Part shown: positions 49,254 through 57,031 of the stretch, piece after piece
How positions within the stretch are numbered: position 1 is the first letter of the stretch
Layout: each line of letters starts with the position of its first letter
DNA from: Lentisphaeria bacterium
Lineage (GTDB): Bacteria > Verrucomicrobiota > Lentisphaeria > Victivallales > UBA1829
NCBI GenBank assembly: GCA_017503545.1
Contig: JAFVSW010000001.1
Span: 1 to 57,031, forward strand
DNA: 57,031 nt
Direction of reading: 5' to 3'
The notes under the pieces: model-generated
What the model was told of the DNA's origin: nothing
What the model saw: only the letters and a program-made list of their open reading frames with translations
Database searches by the model: none
Translations under genes and position numbers: made by a program

Positions 49254-51377
49254 ATGCGTAATTTATATCATTTGCTTTTTAACGTAAAAAAGAAGGGGCT
49301 GATCTGCTGTTTCATCCTCTTTTTTGTCATTACTTCCGTTTTTGCCACCGCTGTCAAAAGCGTGGATATCAAAATGCCCACAAAAAATATGCGCAGCATT
49401 ACTGCGCTGCTTACACGTCTTGTTGTAACACAACATTATGAAGGAAAACCGATTACGGAAGAACGGTCAGCGGTCATCTTTCAGGATTATCTGAAAAAGA
49501 TCGACCCGCTGAAAATGTATTTCATGCAAAGTGATATCGAACGTTTTTCTGTCAACCGCTATATACTGGGGCAGCAATTGCTTAAAGGTGATACACAATT
49601 TGCATTCACCGCGTTCAACCTGCTCCTTGCCCGCATGAAGGAATATCAGAGTTTTGCACAGAGTTTTCTGAAAACAAATCCTGTTCTGGAAACACAGGAA
49701 GATTTTCTGATAGACTATGACAAGGCACCCTGGCCTTTGGATGAAAAAGAAATGCACGAACATTGGCGCAAAAAACTGCTCCATGAACTGATTCTGCTCA
49801 AAATCGCAGACAAGGCTGCAGAAGAAGAACGGACAAAAGAGAAAGATCCCAAAAAACGGAAAAAATCGGAAAATGTAAAATCCCCGGAAGAACGGATCCT
49901 TAAACGGATCAAACAAACCGTCCGTTTTTATTCCGATATGGATGCACCGGAAATTCTGGAGATTTATCTCTCAACGGTAACGCAGTCTTATGACCCCCAT
50001 TCCTCTTACATGTCCCCACGCAGTGATGAAGAATTTGAAATTGATATGAGTTTGACTTTGATCGGGATCGGTGCTGTTCTGACACAAGAAGATGGATACA
50101 CTAAAATTATTGAGATCATTGTCGGCGGACCGGCAGATAAAAGCGGTAAACTCAAAGAAGGGGACCGTATCATTGCCGTTCAGCAGGAAAATGAAGAACC
50201 GGTGGATGTCATTGATATGCCTCTCAATAAAGTGGTCCGCCACATCCGCGGTAAAGAAAACACCTGGGTGACATTGACGGTGATCCCTGCGGGGAAAGGA
50301 CTGGATCATCCGGAAAAGATTTCCATTCTCCGGAAAAAAGTTGAAATCAAAGAATCGGCGGCAAAAGGCAAAGTACATACCTGGAAAGGAAAACGGATCG
50401 GAGTGATTCACCTGCCCTCTTTCTACTTTGATTTTGAAGCGGCAAAAAGAGGTCTTTCCAATTACCGTGCTGCCTCCAATGATGTGAAAAAGATCCTGCT
50501 GGATTTCCGGAAACAGAAAGTGGATGGCATCGTTATGGATTTACGTTCCAATGGCGGCGGCAGTCTGCGGGAAGCAATCATGCTCACCGGATTGTTTATC
50601 AGCGAGGGCCCTGTCGTTCAAGTCAAAGATAAACGGAATGTGGAAGTGCAGAACGATGAGGACGACGGAGAGATCGTATACGATGGACCGCTTGCCGTCA
50701 TGACCAACCGGTTCAGTGCCTCTTCCTCCGAAATTTTTGCGGCTGCGATCCGGGATTACGGACGCGGAATCATCACGGGAGACAAGAAAACCCATGGAAA
50801 AGGAACCGTTCAAATCGTTGCGGATCTTGACCGTTACATGCCTTATCTCACCGGACGCCGTTTCAAAGCAGGCGCAATCCGTTTGACCAATGCAAAATTC
50901 TACCGGATCAATGGTGCTACGACACAATTACAAGGTGTAGCGGCAGATATTCCGTTTCCCGCCGTAACAGATCTTATGGATATCGGGGAAGATAAACTGG
51001 ATCATCCGTTGTCCTGGGATACAATTCCTGCGACAAAATATCAGACCTACACGGGGAAATACAAACTGGATGATGCCCGCCGCAAGGAATTGAAAGAACG
51101 GAGTGAAAAACGCCGTGCTTCCAATCCGGAATATCAGGCATTGCAGAAAAGTTTAGCGGAATATGCAAAAATCAAAGACAGAAAAACGCTGAAATTGAAT
51201 TTTACCGAACGTTGGCAGGAATATAAAAAACAGAAAAAGATCCGGGAAGAGGAAGAAGCATTATTTAAGCTCAAATCCTCCAAAAAAGAGAATAAAGGCA
51301 ATAAAGATTTGTATCTTAACGAAACAATGAATGTTCTGTTGGATTTGATTCAGCTCGCAGAACAGTCTCAGTCCTGA
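49254..51377 (+). CDS. prc: Carboxy-terminal processing protease (S41, Prc/Tsp-like)
   Basis: 707 residues. A signal-anchor helix near 15-33 puts the protease in the periplasm. A helical N-terminal region follows (~45-240), then a PDZ domain (~275-340: IIVGGPADKSGKLKEGDRII) and the S41 core: VDGIVMDLRSNGGGSLREA (~422-440), Ser in FSASSSEIFAAAI (~487-499) and Lys in THGKGTVQIV (~512-521). A charged helical tail (~590-707) fits the C-terminal domain of Prc. Prc/Tsp trims proteins from their C-termini, often cell-wall enzymes. GGAG lies about 13 bases before the ATG. Four more genes follow in the same direction. Confidence 0.94.
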   Translation: MRNLYHLLFNVKKKGLICCFILFFVITSVFATAVKSVDIKMPTKNMRSITALLTRLVVTQHYEGKPITEERSAVIFQDYLKKIDPLKMYFMQSDIERFSVNRYILGQQLLKGDTQFAFTAFNLLLARMKEYQSFAQSFLKTNPVLETQEDFLIDYDKAPWPLDEKEMHEHWRKKLLHELILLKIADKAAEEERTKEKDPKKRKKSENVKSPEERILKRIKQTVRFYSDMDAPEILEIYLSTVTQSYDPHSSYMSPRSDEEFEIDMSLTLIGIGAVLTQEDGYTKIIEIIVGGPADKSGKLKEGDRIIAVQQENEEPVDVIDMPLNKVVRHIRGKENTWVTLTVIPAGKGLDHPEKISILRKKVEIKESAAKGKVHTWKGKRIGVIHLPSFYFDFEAAKRGLSNYRAASNDVKKILLDFRKQKVDGIVMDLRSNGGGSLREAIMLTGLFISEGPVVQVKDKRNVEVQNDEDDGEIVYDGPLAVMTNRFSASSSEIFAAAIRDYGRGIITGDKKTHGKGTVQIVADLDRYMPYLTGRRFKAGAIRLTNAKFYRINGATTQLQGVAADIPFPAVTDLMDIGEDKLDHPLSWDTIPATKYQTYTGKYKLDDARRKELKERSEKRRASNPEYQALQKSLAEYAKIKDRKTLKLNFTERWQEYKKQKKIREEEEALFKLKSSKKENKGNKDLYLNETMNVLLDLIQLAEQSQS

Positions 51378-51407
51378 TCCCATAGCTGTCAGAAAGGAAT
51401 TTGGAAT

Positions 51408-52397
51408 ATGCGTATCGGAATTATCGGTGGTGGACCCGCTGGCGTTTTCACAGCAAAAAAAATCAAAGCATTACTGCCGGAAACGGATATTGTTATTTAC
51501 GAAACGACATCATACGGTTTATATGCAAAAATCCGTTTACCCGAATTTCTTGCCGGAACTCTTGAACCGGAAAAATTGATCATGGAATCAGTAGAAAAAT
51601 TCCGTTCCGAAGGGCTGGATTACAGAATCACAACAGTAAAATCCGTCGATCCGGTAACAAAAACCATCCTTTCAGATGACGGTAAAACTGAAACCTTTAC
51701 CCATATCATTTTTGCAACCGGGGCGTTCGCATTTCTCCCGCCGATTCCGGGCCTGGCAGAAAATGATCAAACGGTCACACTCCGCACAATGGATGATGTC
51801 ACCGCCATTCAGCAGAAAATCCAACCCGGCAAACAAGCGGTCGTAATCGGCGGCGGTGTTCTCGGCCTGGAAGCCGCATTTGCATTGCAAAAACAGGGCA
51901 TGAAAGTTGCAGTTCTGGAATGTCAGGATCGCCTGATGCAGAATCTGAATTTTTCAGCGGAAAAATCTGCTGCATTGAAAGATTTGCTTGAGCAGAACGG
52001 ATTGCAGATCCATACCGGATGCGCGATTAAACAAGTCAGCAGTAACGGTTCCACACAAGTGGAATTGGCAGACGGAACCATTTATGAATGTTCCCTGCTT
52101 CTGGTCTCTGCTGGGATACGCTCCAATCTTTCTCTGGCAAAAGCTGCAGGATTGGATTGCAAACGCGGAATCTGTGTAAACGCGCGATTGGAAACGAATG
52201 TTTCCGGCATTTATGCAATTGGTGATTGTGCGGAACAAAACGGTGTTATTGCCGGACTTTGGATTGCGGCAAAGAATCAGGGTGAAGCATTGGCAGAAAT
52301 CATTGCGGAGAAACGTGATGAATATATTTATCCGCCGGTAAAACCGATCTTGAAGATTGCGGGATTGAATTTAACCTCCGTTACAAAAATGGTTTAA
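51408..52397 (+). CDS. NAD(P)/FAD-dependent oxidoreductase, C-terminally short
   Basis: 329 residues of the pyridine-nucleotide disulfide reductase type, most like NADH-rubredoxin or nitrite-reductase-type FAD subunits. The FAD motif GIIGGGPAGVF (~4-14), the NAD(P) motif VVIGGGVLGLEAAF (~144-157) and the second FAD motif GIYAIGDCAEQ (~263-273) are all present. It ends soon after, without the ~70-residue C-terminal domain common in the family, so the partner or dimer interface may differ. No redox Cys pair is visible in the first domain. AAAGGA lies about 8 bases before the ATG; the gap to prc is 30 bases. The electron acceptor is unknown. Confidence 0.88.
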   Translation: MRIGIIGGGPAGVFTAKKIKALLPETDIVIYETTSYGLYAKIRLPEFLAGTLEPEKLIMESVEKFRSEGLDYRITTVKSVDPVTKTILSDDGKTETFTHIIFATGAFAFLPPIPGLAENDQTVTLRTMDDVTAIQQKIQPGKQAVVIGGGVLGLEAAFALQKQGMKVAVLECQDRLMQNLNFSAEKSAALKDLLEQNGLQIHTGCAIKQVSSNGSTQVELADGTIYECSLLLVSAGIRSNLSLAKAAGLDCKRGICVNARLETNVSGIYAIGDCAEQNGVIAGLWIAAKNQGEALAEIIAEKRDEYIYPPVKPILKIAGLNLTSVTKMV

Positions 52398-52414
52398 GTG
52401 AAAGAATAAGAAAT

Positions 52415-52990
52415 ATGAACGGTCATGATTTGGAAGAAAAGGTATATTTTGACGATTCAAAAACCAAAGTCACTGCCTCTTTTATCGCCTCATACAAACA
52501 GATCATACTCCCGATCGAACGTGTCAAAGATGTAATCGTTACACACAAAACTTACCGCATGTATATCTGTTTTCTTACCTGTTTGCTGCTGATTCTGGCT
52601 CTTTTCGGTGCGCCGTTCATTCCGGTACCGGAAAATTTCAATCTTCCAAACGGGTTGATCTGGTATCTTTTCACCCCGCTTTTCGGCGGATGCTGTATCT
52701 GGTTCCGGTTCATATATGAAAATTATGTGGAACTGCATATTCAATTGGATGATGACAGAAAATATCAGTTGCGGGTGATCACACTGGGCAAACGCACGAT
52801 TATTTATGATATTGCGGATGCCATACATGAAGCAGTCGGAGATTATCATGCAAAAAGTAAACTGGAAAATAAATTTCAGGAAACACACTCCCGGCGGTTG
52901 CGCAAGTTGAATAATATGCTGATTGAATCCAATTTGGATAAAACCCCGGAATTAATGGAAATTTTCAAAATCGACCACAATAAAAAGTAA
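52415..52990 (+). CDS. Two-helix membrane protein, possibly DUF6232-like
   Basis: 191 residues. A short N-terminal strand pair (KVYFDDSKTKVTASFI) is followed by two membrane helices (~51-72 and ~80-102) and a soluble tail with strands (YVELHIQLDDDRKYQLRVI) and a charged C-terminal helix. A loop that starts with a YFDD-type strand plus two helices is reminiscent of DUF6232, but I cannot confirm it. The function is unknown. It lies 17 bases after the oxidoreductase gene and 14 bases before the CYTH gene. Confidence 0.55.
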   Translation: MNGHDLEEKVYFDDSKTKVTASFIASYKQIILPIERVKDVIVTHKTYRMYICFLTCLLLILALFGAPFIPVPENFNLPNGLIWYLFTPLFGGCCIWFRFIYENYVELHIQLDDDRKYQLRVITLGKRTIIYDIADAIHEAVGDYHAKSKLENKFQETHSRRLRKLNNMLIESNLDKTPELMEIFKIDHNKK

Positions 52991-53004
52991 CAGGCTGGAT
53001 TACC

Positions 53005-53499
53005 ATGGCAATTGAAATCGAACGGAAATTTCTGGTCAATGACCTCTCCTGGAAAACGGATGGTGTAAAATCACTCCGTTTCAAACAGGGATATATCCGT
53101 ACCCTCCCTGCCCCGAAAAAAGTTTCAGTACGTATCCGAATCGAAGGTGATAAAGCGTTTTTAACGTTAAAGGGTGCCCCGACCCGTTTTTCCCGCTCCG
53201 AATTTCAATACGAGGTTCCTCTTGCCGATGCGGAAAAAATGCTTGAAGAATTCACTTCATTCGGGCAAGTGGAAAAGATTCGTTATTTTATCCCGGATCC
53301 GCCGTATACCTGGGAAATTGATGAATACCTTGGCGAAAATGCAGGGTTGATCACGGCAGAAATCGAATTGCCCTCCGAAACGGCTGAATTCAACAGACCG
53401 CAATGGCTGGGAAAAGAAGTTTCCGGCGTTGCAAGATATTATAATTCCGCATTGGCATCCCGTCCATGGAGTCAATGGTCAGACGAGGAAAAAGCATAA
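53005..53499 (+). CDS. CYTH domain protein (triphosphate tunnel metalloenzyme)
   Basis: 164 residues. It starts AIEIERKFLV, the E-x-E-x-K motif that binds metal and triphosphate. KVSVRIRIEGDKAFLTLKG (~38-56) gives the tunnel's basic strands, and ITAEIELPSE the closing acidic pair. Bacterial single-domain members mostly hydrolyse tripolyphosphate or nucleoside triphosphates, so the enzyme may act on short polyphosphate together with ppx/ppk1 elsewhere in this window; that is inference. The length is usual. The ATG lies 14 bases after the previous stop, with CAGGCTGG before it. Confidence 0.9.
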   Translation: MAIEIERKFLVNDLSWKTDGVKSLRFKQGYIRTLPAPKKVSVRIRIEGDKAFLTLKGAPTRFSRSEFQYEVPLADAEKMLEEFTSFGQVEKIRYFIPDPPYTWEIDEYLGENAGLITAEIELPSETAEFNRPQWLGKEVSGVARYYNSALASRPWSQWSDEEKA

Positions 53500-53528
53500 A
53501 ACAATAAAAACAGACAAGGAGATCCGTT

Positions 53529-54659
53529 ATGTCCGATTATTCTGAAGATCAACAAAAACCTTTGGTGCCCGGCGGTTCCTCCTGTGTCACGGCAAAACTG
53601 ATGGATTGCCGTGACGGCACGTTCCGTTTCAAACCGGCAGCTGCGCTGTATTTTATCCCCGTTTTTTTATTCGTAATGGCATGTTTTTTTCTGATATTAC
53701 CGAATTTTGCAGTACCGTCTGCACATATTATTTTTTACATCGGATCGGGAATCTGTCTGGTCGGCGGACTCCTTGTGATCCATGCCTATAAAAAACAGGC
53801 GGTCTTCGATTTTAACCGGAAATGTTACTGGAAAGACAGACGGAAATTACGGATGGGTGAAAATCCGGAACGGATGAAAGATTATTTATCCTTCAAAAAT
53901 ATTGAATCGCTGCAAATCATTACGGAACGTTGCAAAGGCAGCAAAGGTGCAACCTGGTTCAGTTATGAATTGAATATTGTTTGTACCAATGGATTCCGGA
54001 TCAATGTAGTCGATCACGGCGGATTGGAACAGATCCGGAAAGATGGACGGCAATTAGCGGATATGCTTGGGGTTCCCCTGAATGAAGTGAAATACCGGTC
54101 CGAAAACAGCAAAAAGAAAACGGATAATGTAAAAGCATTGCTTATCATCAGTTGTGTCACATCCGTGATTGCACTCATAATGATTTTCGGGATGATTTTG
54201 TATCCCGCAATCAAATACTGGCAGGTACAAAGTTGGGCGGCAACTCCGGCGGTGATCAAACAATGTTATCTGGATCAGTATACAACCAGAAGCAAACACG
54301 GCAGACAGACTCATTATTACGTTAATATCACTTACACCTATACCAGAAACGGGCAAACCTATCAGGGGAATAACTTTGATGTCGGCGGTTCAAGAAGCAG
54401 CACAAAAAGCCGGAGTATCATGCGGCAGATGCAGCGGATCATCCGTCAATTACCGCCGGGACGGCAAGTGGTCTGCTATGTGAACCCATCCAATCCGGCG
54501 GACTCATTACTCTTGCGTGAATTACCTCTGGCTTACTTACTGGATTGTTTATCCTGCATATTTTTCTCGATTTTTCCAGTCGTTTTCTTCTGTCTGTATT
54601 TTCTTGCAAAACGCAAAAAAAAGCGGATGGATGCGGAAGCGCAAGCTGCGGATCTGTGA
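53529..54659 (+). CDS. DUF3592-type membrane protein
   Basis: 376 residues. Four membrane helices (~35-58, 66-84, 198-222 and 332-357) frame two soluble parts. The first (~90-190) has strands such as SYELNIVCTNGFRINVVDHG and resembles a PH-like membrane-facing module. The second (~230-330), with YYVNITYTYTRNGQTYQGN and PGRQVVCYVNPSNPADSLL, is a typical DUF3592 domain. The function of such proteins is unknown. AAGGAG lies 9 bases before the ATG. It is the last gene of the prc operon, closed by a terminator. Confidence 0.8.
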   Translation: MSDYSEDQQKPLVPGGSSCVTAKLMDCRDGTFRFKPAAALYFIPVFLFVMACFFLILPNFAVPSAHIIFYIGSGICLVGGLLVIHAYKKQAVFDFNRKCYWKDRRKLRMGENPERMKDYLSFKNIESLQIITERCKGSKGATWFSYELNIVCTNGFRINVVDHGGLEQIRKDGRQLADMLGVPLNEVKYRSENSKKKTDNVKALLIISCVTSVIALIMIFGMILYPAIKYWQVQSWAATPAVIKQCYLDQYTTRSKHGRQTHYYVNITYTYTRNGQTYQGNNFDVGGSRSSTKSRSIMRQMQRIIRQLPPGRQVVCYVNPSNPADSLLLRELPLAYLLDCLSCIFFSIFPVVFFCLYFLAKRKKKRMDAEAQAADL

Positions 54660-54690
54660 TCTCAGTACAAAATCACAAAATCAAAAAATC

Positions 54691-54724
54691 AGGCACGCAA
54701 CTGAAAAATGCGTGCTTGTTTTTA
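54691..54724. terminator. Bidirectional terminator between the DUF3592 gene and ispH
   Basis: GCACGCA (54693-54699) pairs with TGCGTGC (54709-54715); a T-rich run follows on each strand. It lies 31 bases after the plus-strand stop and just beyond the ispH stop on the minus strand. Confidence 0.8.
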
Positions 54725-54732
54725 CTACGCCC

Positions 54733-55605
54733 TTATTTCAATTCTCCCGCAAATTCCGCACCGGGCAATGTCAATAAACGCTGTAACAACTGCTGTACTT
54801 CTTCCTCCGATGCAGAAGCACCGGAGGTTACGCCGATCGTCCGGACATTCCATAAGGATTCCGGTAAATCGGATGTACCGGAAAGCAAAAGGCTTTTCGC
54901 CCCCGCAGAAATAGCGGCTTCACATAACCGTTTGGAATTGGAACTGTTCGGGGTTCCGACTACGATTACAATATCGCATACCGCCGCCATACGCCGGACT
55001 GCATCCTGACGGGCGGAAGTGGATGGGCAAATGGTATTTTTAATTTGCAACAAGGAAATTTTTTCTTGAAGAATCTGCACGATTTTTTCAAAATCTTCCT
55101 CAAAAAATGTAGTCTGACTCAACAAGGTATAAGCTTTTCCGGAAGCAGGAGAAAAGTTTTCTGCATCCGCCGGAGAAGTCAGCAAATATTTTTCCCCGGG
55201 GATACGCCCGAGGATCCCCTCCACTTCCCGGTGATTTTTCTTTCCGGCAAGCAGAATCACATCACCGGCAGCCGAACGCTGCGCAGCCAGATTCTGTACC
55301 TGTTTGACCAACGGACAAGTCGCATCAAAAACAGTCAAGGGCAACGATTTTGCATGAGTTTCCACATCTTCGGAAACGCCATGTGCGCTGAAAATCAGGA
55401 TGGAACCGGCAGGAGCATCATCGGCATTCTCCACAATTTCACACCCGTGTTTTTTCAGTGATTCCACAACGGTTTTGTTGTGTACCAGTTCATGAAGGAT
55501 CCGGACCGGACCGTTCTCCGGACGATGCAACTGTTCCAAAGCCGTTTCCACAGCCCGATTGACACCGGCACAAAATCCGCGTTTTGCGGCAAGATAAATC
55601 TTCAT
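54733..55605 (-). CDS. ispH: 4-hydroxy-3-methylbut-2-enyl diphosphate reductase
   Basis: Last enzyme of the methylerythritol-phosphate route: reduces HMBPP to the isoprenoid precursors IPP and DMAPP using an iron-sulfur cluster. The 290 residues match the family. The three cluster Cys are in KRGFCAGVNRAV (~8-19), DATCPLVKQV (~94-103) and TICPSTSARQDA (~190-201). ILHELVHNKTVV and the catalytic Glu/Thr region TLLSQTTFF are present, as is the VVGTPNSSNSKRL substrate loop. The start overlaps the trmO stop by ATGA, so the genes are co-translated. No defect is seen. Confidence 0.96.
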   Translation of the reverse strand: MKIYLAAKRGFCAGVNRAVETALEQLHRPENGPVRILHELVHNKTVVESLKKHGCEIVENADDAPAGSILIFSAHGVSEDVETHAKSLPLTVFDATCPLVKQVQNLAAQRSAAGDVILLAGKKNHREVEGILGRIPGEKYLLTSPADAENFSPASGKAYTLLSQTTFFEEDFEKIVQILQEKISLLQIKNTICPSTSARQDAVRRMAAVCDIVIVVGTPNSSNSKRLCEAAISAGAKSLLLSGTSDLPESLWNVRTIGVTSGASASEEEVQQLLQRLLTLPGAEFAGELK

Positions 55606-56396
55606 TGTTCGCGCTCCGTTTGAAATATGCGGTGAAAATCCTTATCTCCATGAGGATCCGGGGCATCCGGAATCAAATCGGTTCTGCTGTAATTGGAAAA
55701 CACATTTTCCACAAAGACCGTGCGGTGTTCTTCATCAGCAACGATTTTCATCTTCCACGTCCGGCAATGAAGGAACAAATCATTCCCGCATTGACTCAAC
55801 CGTTTCCGCTTCCGGTTCAACGGATCATAACACAACTGCACATGGCAGAAATTTTCCAAATCGAGACCGGATAATTCGCGGATGAATGACATTGCTTTTA
55901 ACGCGTCCGGGGAATATTCGATCTTCCACGGCGTTTCATCCACCTGATCCCGCCACCCCGCTGCGGCATCGGAAAAAGAATCCACCGCAGGAATGTACGG
56001 TTTTACATCCAGGATCGGCGTTCCGGATAACAGATCGGACTCCGATACCTCAAGAATATTCCCTTTCACAGCCAATAATTTTACACAACTGATTCCGATG
56101 GGATTCGGTCTGTGTGGTGACCGTGTGGAAAACACGCCGTAATGAGGTTTGCCAGCCGTCAATGGCGGCGCAACCAACGGATTCCATTCTTTCTTCATTG
56201 CCTGATCAAACACAAAAATCAACCAGATCCGGTCAAACCCTTCCAAGTCTGCCAATGCCGTATGATATCGGGGTTCATCGGGAAATTCCACCGTTCCCGG
56301 CAGTTTGGCATACACACCCTGCCGCGGTGCTTCATACGGATATTTTGCGGCGGAATGATATACAGCCACCGGCTCAAATGTATAGGAAGATATCAT
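55602..56396 (-). CDS. trmO: tRNA t6A37 N6-methyltransferase TrmO (TsaA family)
   Basis: 264 residues. The N-terminal ~150 residues carry the TsaA/TrmO beta-barrel: PVAVYHSAAKYPYEAPRQG, GFDRIWLIFVFDQ and the SPHRPNPIG motif (~88-96) that binds S-adenosylmethionine. GTPILDVKPYIPAVDSF follows. The C-terminal ~110 residues match the extended form seen in Proteobacteria. TrmO methylates the threonylcarbamoyl-adenosine at position 37 of some tRNA-Thr. ATG at 56396 overlaps the AraC stop (ATGA); the longer frame from 56480 runs back inside the regulator gene and lacks a ribosome binding site. Confidence 0.93.
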   Translation of the reverse strand: MISSYTFEPVAVYHSAAKYPYEAPRQGVYAKLPGTVEFPDEPRYHTALADLEGFDRIWLIFVFDQAMKKEWNPLVAPPLTAGKPHYGVFSTRSPHRPNPIGISCVKLLAVKGNILEVSESDLLSGTPILDVKPYIPAVDSFSDAAAGWRDQVDETPWKIEYSPDALKAMSFIRELSGLDLENFCHVQLCYDPLNRKRKRLSQCGNDLFLHCRTWKMKIVADEEHRTVFVENVFSNYSRTDLIPDAPDPHGDKDFHRIFQTEREQ

Positions 56397-57031
56397 GATT
56401 GCTTCTCCATCCGGATTCCCGGTTTCCCGACCACAAACTGTCCGGGCGATACACGATAGAATTTTTTGAACGCATGACAAAAGTGTGCCGTATCAAAGAA
56501 ATTCCATTTCCGGGAAATTTCATCCAACGTAAATTTGCCGGAAAGCAAATCTTTTGCCGCATTGGACATACGGACACGCAATGCAAATCTGCCATAACTC
56601 ACCCCCATGGTCTTGCGGAATAATTCCGAAAAACGACTGGGGCTCAAGTTACACATGTAAGCCGCTTCGGTCAATGACGGCGGACGGGATGCTGTTGACC
56701 ACACCTGATTCAACGCATAACGGATCCGGGTAAACGTATTCTGTTCTTTTTCCGCACCATCATTCGACCGTGTTCCGGATTTTTCATCCATCCGCCGGAT
56801 GGCATACAACAATAACTGATGGATCATAAGCCAACTGCTGATTTTCCAATCCGCCGGTTGTTTCCGGTTCATATGGTAAAGATCTTTTCCGGTTTTCAGA
56901 ACATAGTTCCGTTCTTCGTCATTATCGGGGGAATAACGGTAACGGGATTTCTCCACAAACGGGGTCAGCCAATTACAGCCGCCGAACGGACTGCATGCGC
57001 CCAACTGTTCCACGTCCAGATTCACCGCAAC
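56393..57031 (-). CDS. AraC-family transcriptional regulator (partial, start beyond the window)
   Basis: At least 212 residues; the frame is open to the window end, so the start and probably the first part of the ligand-binding domain lie outside. The C-terminal ~100 residues show the double helix-turn-helix of the family: SLTEAAYMCNLSPSRFSELF as helix-turn-helix 1 and FTLDEISRKWNFFDTAHFCHAFKK, written in two overlapping parts, as helix-turn-helix 2 ending FYRVSPGQF. The N-terminal part visible here may bind a small ligand. It overlaps trmO by ATGA, so it is co-transcribed with trmO and ispH, an unusual set of partners for an AraC regulator. Confidence 0.9.
   Translation of the reverse strand, partial: VAVNLDVEQLGACSPFGGCNWLTPFVEKSRYRYSPDNDEERNYVLKTGKDLYHMNRKQPADWKISSWLMIHQLLLYAIRRMDEKSGTRSNDGAEKEQNTFTRIRYALNQVWSTASRPPSLTEAAYMCNLSPSRFSELFRKTMGVSYGRFALRVRMSNAAKDLLSGKFTLDEISRKWNFFDTAHFCHAFKKFYRVSPGQFVVGKPGIRMEKQS

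Overview
The window looks like a chromosomal segment from a Lentisphaerae (Victivallales-type) bacterium or a close PVC-group relative. This is inferred from a pseudopilin-like protein with an FTLIELLVVIAIIAILAAM start and an H-X9-DG tail next to very large secreted glycan-active proteins, from a tandem SGNH-hydrolase family, and from SD-led, mostly co-directional genes at moderate GC. No rRNA, tRNA, CRISPR array or transposase was seen.

Layout. 1-1200: end of rpsB plus tsf and a strong terminator. 1618-8200: carbohydrate locus with a divergent GH43-like enzyme, a pseudopilin-like protein, a 1166-residue secreted glycosidase-like protein and a small secreted protein. 8300-22860: an AT-richer single-direction island bounded by terminators (see next paragraph). 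22990-23355: two copies of a ~120-bp palindromic repeat. 23370-27235: alaS (short form) - STAS - fumC on the minus strand. 27250-33980: a ceramidase-like gene divergent from ROK kinase - ppx - ppk1 - lipoprotein. 33975-48943: a long run of minus-strand genes: ornithine-lipid-type acyltransferases, five tandem SGNH hydrolases, a PAS histidine kinase, signal peptidase I, an anchored solute-binding protein, a GT-C-like membrane protein, an EamA transporter and a WaaP-like kinase. 49187-54660: prc-type protease, FAD oxidoreductase, two membrane proteins and a CYTH protein on the plus strand. 54690-57031: ispH, trmO and an AraC regulator on the minus strand.

The most striking part is 8495-22776. 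It encodes, in order: a sigma factor, a zinc-finger anti-sigma-like protein, a papain-like cysteine protease with C-terminal membrane helices, two helical proteins resembling ESCRT-III (Snf7/CHMP) subunits, and an AAA ATPase with an N-terminal MIT-like three-helix domain and a Vps4-type core and C-terminus. A decayed second copy of that ATPase follows. Then come two parallel blocks, each with a paralogous membrane protein and a caspase-like (C14) protease. One caspase carries BspA-type leucine-rich repeats. The other is fused to a domain that in the first block sits on a separate coiled-coil/DUF4384 protein. I read this as a sigma-controlled, membrane-associated ESCRT-III/Vps4-like remodelling machine coupled to three cysteine proteases, plausibly a stress, defence or regulated-death system. 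The domain calls rest on motifs read by eye; the system-level function is inference.

Other points worth attention: the fifth SGNH paralogue lacks two catalytic residues; the WaaP-like kinase has Gly where the catalytic Asp should be; alanyl-tRNA synthetase lacks the usual C-terminal domain; a 14-bp palindrome sits between the -35 and -10 boxes of the ceramidase-like gene.
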